From Byssothecium circinans (lineage: Eukaryota; Ascomycota; Dothideomycetes; Pleosporales; Massarinaceae): DNA of 12,627 nucleotides. Position numbers and translations under genes: made by a program. The DNA lies in contig ML977074.1 of assembly GCA_010015675.1 (NCBI GenBank), positions 1 to 12,627 of the forward strand, in the 5' to 3' direction. Positions within the stretch are counted from its first letter, which is position 1. Every line of letters starts with the position of its first letter. Positions 8,188 to 12,627 of this stretch are shown here, piece after piece. The notes beneath the pieces were generated by a model that was not told where the DNA came from, did no database searches, and saw only the letters and a program-made list of their open reading frames with translations.

Positions 8188-8628
8188 AGCGTTTACCTCA
8201 AAATATAGTGACTCTGATTAGTTATTATAGGGTTAGATAGCTAGTCCAACCTATCGCGAAGTTAGTTCACACACGCCAGTACTTTAAGGAACGTCTTCAC
8301 TAGAAGTTGAACTGATATATTCTGTTTAAGAGGACTTTCTAAGCTACACTATTTGCTACTAGCCATATAGATACAGCGGAAATGAGGAGAATAGCTTAGT
8401 TGCTAACGGCCATATAGACCTAGCGGAAAAGAGAGAGGTAGCTATAAGCTGGACTAGAATAAAAGGAAGCCCATAGTAGATTAACTGCATATGGACTGAA
8501 CTGGACTAGTTGACAGTGACGAACCATATAGGAACTGTTAGGATTGTAAATAGTAACCATATTTAGAATGGTTAGGAACTGTTCTAGGAAGTAATAGGTT
8601 ATTAGGAAGGTTAAGATAAGACTAGTTC
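8188..8628. other. Remaining copia 3' untranslated stretch with a 47-bp tandem duplication
   Basis: Two imperfect 47-bp units lie side by side at 8355-8401 and 8402-8448, sharing GCCATATAGA and AGCGGAAA. At about 8510-8590 there is a second version of the GAACCAT/AGGAACTGTT module set also seen at 7500-7640. I see no coding frame. Confidence 0.6.
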
Positions 8629-11600
8629 TTAGATGTGTAACGGGACGTTAGATAGGTTAGGGCCTTTTACCCAGTCATTATGCTTTTAACGGGTGAGTAG
8701 CTTTGTAAAGCTATCAGCTAGTTGTGCTTTAGTTTCTACATAGAGTAGATGGATTACACTATCTTATGTTGCTTAACGGAGCTAGTAATGATGGATATCA
8801 ATATGGCGGAGGGTTATCTTAAGCTAGGGTGCTTCTTTAGTGAGAAGGCTTAACGTTTGCTAATTATCACAAAGCAGGATTTGCTCATGTTAGAAGTGTA
8901 GACCTAGGTCTTTAAGAAGGCGCCACCACCAAATCAGCTAGGTTGCTCTGGATGAGGCCGCAATGAGCTTAGCTTTAGTAGTTGACTTTGTAACGCAGCG
9001 TTAGAGAGTAGAGCTCTAATTAATTAGTCCGCTAAAGAACATGAAGACCCAGCCTTATGTGGACCTACGAGTCTCCTTATGATTAGTATAAGACGCATTA
9101 GTAGCTAGGAAGAAATTGACTTCTTCCTAATCCATGAACTGGTTGACTGCAGTGTCATTATTTGTAGAGTAATAGATTGATTTGTCTTATGTGTAGAAGA
9201 GATAGGTAAGGTATTAGTAAGCTATAGTAAGGTGACGATTAGAAGGATTGGTAAGGAACTTAGCTAGCTTTAAGTAAGCTTTAGAGACGTCTAGTTGAGT
9301 AGCACTTATAGCATATCTAATGGAGCTAACAATTTAAGCATAACGCTCTACGTTATATGGATTCTTATTGCCTATTAAGGATACTAGGGCTTTAGAAGGG
9401 AGAGGAGTAGGAGGATACTTAGACCATAGCTTTAGTACTATATATTTGTAAAAGATGGTGTTAAGGAAAACCTTCTATAAGAGCTAGAGGTCACCATCTT
9501 TACGGTTTTAATATATAGTAACACCGCAGAACGTTTAGTAGTTTCAGTCTTTAAGGTTAGTAATCTCATAGTGTAGTGCAAGCTTCTTTTTAAAATCATT
9601 AAGAGTAGAAGAGTATCTAGGTTTTGCCATAGTGATAATATCGTCAACGTAGAAGAAGACAATAACCTTATCATTAGTCTAAAGGCAGCTGGCGTCAAGG
9701 ATTAGACAGAAACCAAGAGCTTAAAGGGTTGCCGTAAAGTCATTGTACCAGAGAAGTAGTAATATTTTAAGGCTATAGAGGGCGCGTTGAAGTTCCCATA
9801 TTTGATTAGGATTAGAGAAGCCTTTAGGTTACCATGTGTATATGGGCTTTTAGAAGTAATGCGTTAGTAAAAGCGTTGACAACGTCGTATTATTAGATTT
9901 TAAGGTTGAAATAAGCAGTAATAGCCGTAAGTGCTTGAAAGATCTAGATAGCAAGAGTTATGGCTCAGGTGTCTTTAGCTGTTATCTAGAGATCACCTCT
10001 AATATAGATGCGTGCTTTAAACTTAATCAACTAGTCACCATCAAACTTGTATGTAAACACCTACATAAGTGGAAGGATCTAGGTCCAAGTAGAGTTAATA
10101 TCACTAAGGGAGATCTCTTAGAAGGTTTCTTTGCGTGTAATGGTATCAAGTTTAGCTTGACAGGCTACCATGAAACTAGAGCAGAGATGGATTAGTAGTT
10201 TGGTAACCTTAGAGTAAAAGCGTAGTAGAGGTGGAAGTTAGGATTTATATATTCTCTCTTTCTAGGTAAGAGAAGTGGAAATAAGTGTAGTCTAGTAAGC
10301 TATAAGTGCGTCTAGTATATAAGTGTGAGTTTAGCGATTAAGTACATTCTCTACTTGCAGGTGCTTATTAGTAGTGTACTTGCGTTTCTATCAGTTTAGG
10401 AGCTAGATTGCGTTTAAAGATGTAGCTAGAGTATTATGTAACAGTGGAGAACTATTCCGTGACAAAGTAGAACTGTTAAGTCTAGATAGGGGCCCATGGA
10501 CTCTAGAGTTAAATAAGGATTAGGATTAGGTTAATTAGAAGTGCGGGACGCAGCTGAAGCTAGGATTGCTTTAGTTGATAGAATAGTGATAGACTAGGTA
10601 TTAGTTATAGTACTATTAAATTCAGGTTCACTTTCTTCTTTAGGGACTAAAGATGCGTCACTGTTTAGAGGATTAATTAGGTCATTAAGTTCAATCATCT
10701 GCACTACATCTTTTAATGCTATTCCCCTTAGCATCTCACCATCGTGAGAGCCGTAGAAGAACGATTCATCAAATGTAACGTCACGCGTACGAATAACCTT
10801 GCCTTGATGGCTAAATGAGTTTGCTCTAGGTAGCCATACTTGATAGATATTTCTAGAGTCAACACCAACGAGGTAGCCAATGAGTGCTCAAGGGGAGAGC
10901 TTGTCTTTGCGCTTAATGTGCTTGCGGAGAGCGTACACACGGCAACCATACATATGGAGATGGGAGAGAGAAGGGAGCCGTTAATATACAACTATAAAAG
11001 GAGTTTTCTAATCAAGAGCTTTGACTAGTGTCCGATTAAGTACATACCCAGCGTATAAGTATATCTCTCTAATAAGGTGAAGAGGAAGACCTAAAGTAGT
11101 TCTAAGTAAATAGGTACGTTTAATAAGAGACTTACCTAAGCGTTTAGCGTAGCCTAACTGAGCTAGAGTATTAGGTGACTAAAGCTACAGTTATATTCCC
11201 TCTAATGCTGCGTAGGATACTAAGGAGTCATCTAAAGCTTAAAAGCCATATCCCCATTCACTATCAAGATAGAGACATTACGGTGCCGTATTGAACTAGC
11301 GCTTGATGAGGGCATCGAGATCTTGAAAGGCTTTTAGAAGGTAATCTTGCCGCCGTTTCTTGATAATGAAAACAAAGTTGAACTTAGAGAAGAGATCATA
11401 TGCATGAAACACATAGCGTTCCCCTGTAAAGGTGTTGACGTCCAGCTCGATGATATCGATAGCAATGGAGTTAAAAGGCTTAAGTGGAGGTTACTCGCGT
11501 TCACTTCTCTAGGATACTTGCTCTATTGCTTTGTTGGCACTGCATTAGGGACAGTCCTTCGTAGCTAGGGGAGGAGAAGTAATCTAAATACCAGTAGAAG

Positions 11601-12627
11601 CTGTAGTAAGGTGTTCTAGTAGTTCTAGACCTAGATGCCTAAGAAGGATATGAGCTTTAAGGCTAGTGAGAACTCAGGGTTTACGCGGAGCTATAGACTT
11701 GCGCAGGCGCTAATAGGTAGTCATGGCGTAGTGCTGAGCCACTAGCAGAGTTCAAGATAGAAGTGTTAGGATGGAACAGTTCTAATCCGTTAAGAATAGT
11801 TCTTAACTATGCTGAACTATTCCTGAGGAATTAGTAACTAGAGATTTCTAAGCAACTAGGAGATAATAGCCTCTATTCTAGATTACTTTACACTACACTA
11901 GATTAGACTTTTAGTCTAACCTATATAGTACTAAGTGTCTAGAGTTAAAGTGAATACTACCACCTCTAAGCTAGGAAAGGGAAACTAGTAACGTAATAAA
12001 GTTTAGGATGAACGCAACGTTTAGTAGGATAAAGGGCTAAGGGCTAGATAGGGTTGATAGGATGACTTCACACTTTCCCTAAGCAACTATAGGTGTTGTG
12101 CTGTCTCTACTACTAATGAACTCATCATAGGCAGAACGTTCCTATGTGAATTCAAGTAGGTTATTACAGACGTGCACATTAGAGCCATAATTAAGAGTCT
12201 AGGAGTGAGCCAGTGGGAAGGGAGGATCCTTCTAGGTAATTCTAAGAGTGGTGTAGCTAGTGGTGACTAGCCCTATTAGGCGCCCTTTAGTGTCTAAAGC
12301 TTAGTCTCTAGCATTAAGATAGGATTAATCTAATTAGCTTTAGGATGCCTAGGCTTAGAAAGTAGAGTTTTCACGGGCTTTTCTTTAGATATTGTCAAGG
12401 ATGTCCTTCTATTTATTCTGTTGGTCGGTTTTTCCTTCCTATAGCCACAGGCGGAGATTAGATTGACACACTTTGTCAACTTTGAAGCCCTTAGGGCGGT
12501 TGGTTGGAATGATGTAAGGACAGTTTCTCCAGTAGCTACCGTGAGACTCACCATTACCACAGGGACAGGGCTTGCCTTGGTGTGGTCTCTTGGTTTGGCT
12601 GGAAACATCTTCATCCTTATCCACTTT
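8629..12627 (-). pseudogene. Ty1/copia Gag-Pol polyprotein, RIP-decayed, N-terminus outside window
   Basis: Order on the minus strand is gag zinc knuckle - protease - integrase - RT - RNase H, the copia order. The knuckle (C-P-C-G...H...C-P-Y) is at 12520-12567. The protease active site reads LNYGS, its Asp now Asn (12190-12192). A GAG-pre-integrase region is near 11530-11660. The integrase has Asp at 11455-11457 and 11263-11265, but its Glu is Lys (11143-11145). RT has Asp in YDVVNAF (9884-9886) and an intact YVDD box (9640-9651). RNase H has Asn for Asp (9097-9099) and two Lys for Glu (8968-8976). The stop is TAA at 8631-8629. Dozens of in-frame stops replace expected Gln or Trp. The frame is constant except between about 10240-10560 and 9851, where it is shifted by one base and then restored. 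Confidence 0.93.

Larger units (their letters stand above)
6771..12627 (-). mobile_element. Ty1/copia retrotransposon nested in the gypsy element (partial)
   Basis: TGTTGGACAG at 6771 abruptly interrupts the gypsy integrase frame, and a complete copia-order polyprotein follows on the minus strand. The element continues past the right edge, where the 5' LTR and most of gag should lie. The bases left of 6771 (TATAATATAA) should hold one copy of a 5-bp target duplication. The element is clearly less AT-shifted than the sequence it entered, which supports a later arrival. Confidence 0.88.

Noticed and set aside
9935..10195. Plus-strand open frame of 86 codons
   Set aside because: It lies antisense to the RT region, which reads convincingly on the minus strand.
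10728..10991. Minus-strand open frame of 87 codons
   Set aside because: It is one base off the polyprotein frame, where conserved segments such as HLHMYGCRVYALRKH and DVTFDESFFYGS are read instead.
11347..11568. Plus-strand open frame of 73 codons
   Set aside because: It is antisense to the integrase core.

Overview
This window looks like a transposon graveyard from a filamentous ascomycete (Pezizomycotina). I see no intact host gene. Five decayed mobile-element coding regions can be read through their stop codons: two Fot1/pogo-type DNA transposases, a chromodomain Ty3/gypsy integrase, a Ty1/copia polyprotein, and a small cysteine-rich coiled-coil gene. The damage looks like repeat-induced point mutation (RIP). 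Stops fall mainly where Gln (CAG/CAA) or Trp (TGG) is expected, Asp is often read as Asn, Glu as Lys and Cys as Tyr, and the middle of the window is very rich in TA. All of these are C-to-T changes on one strand or the other, mostly in a CpA context. RIP is a fungal genome defence, which is the main basis for the assignment.

Layout: (1) 1-1840, plus strand, Fot1/pogo transposase, one continuous frame with 11 internal stops, 5' end outside the window. (2) 1999-3000, minus strand, a second and different Fot1/pogo-type transposase, tail-to-tail with the first; its 5' terminal repeat is at 3039-3083. (3) 3367-3411, an inverted copy of that terminal repeat, head-to-head with it across an AT-rich spacer. 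(4) 3412-4900, extremely AT-rich sequence with two tandem LTR-like repeats (4079-4481). (5) About 4900-5420, plus strand, the cysteine-rich coiled-coil pseudogene. (6) 5463-6770, minus strand, Ty3/gypsy integrase with a C-terminal chromodomain. (7) 6771-12627, minus strand, a Ty1/copia element inserted into the gypsy integrase: an LTR at 6771, a 1.6-kb repeat-rich non-coding part (with an 85-bp tandem array at 7718-8087), then the polyprotein RNase H - RT - integrase - protease - gag up to the window end.

History: the gypsy element is cut at 6770/6771 by the copia LTR and its upstream part should resume beyond the right edge, so copia is the younger insertion. It is also visibly less AT-shifted. 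Nothing here should be active today: every coding region has many stops, and several catalytic residues are lost. The most interesting leads are the Zn2Cys6-like coiled-coil pseudogene lying antisense and directly beside the 3' end of the chromodomain retroelement, and the repeat-rich untranslated part of the copia element.
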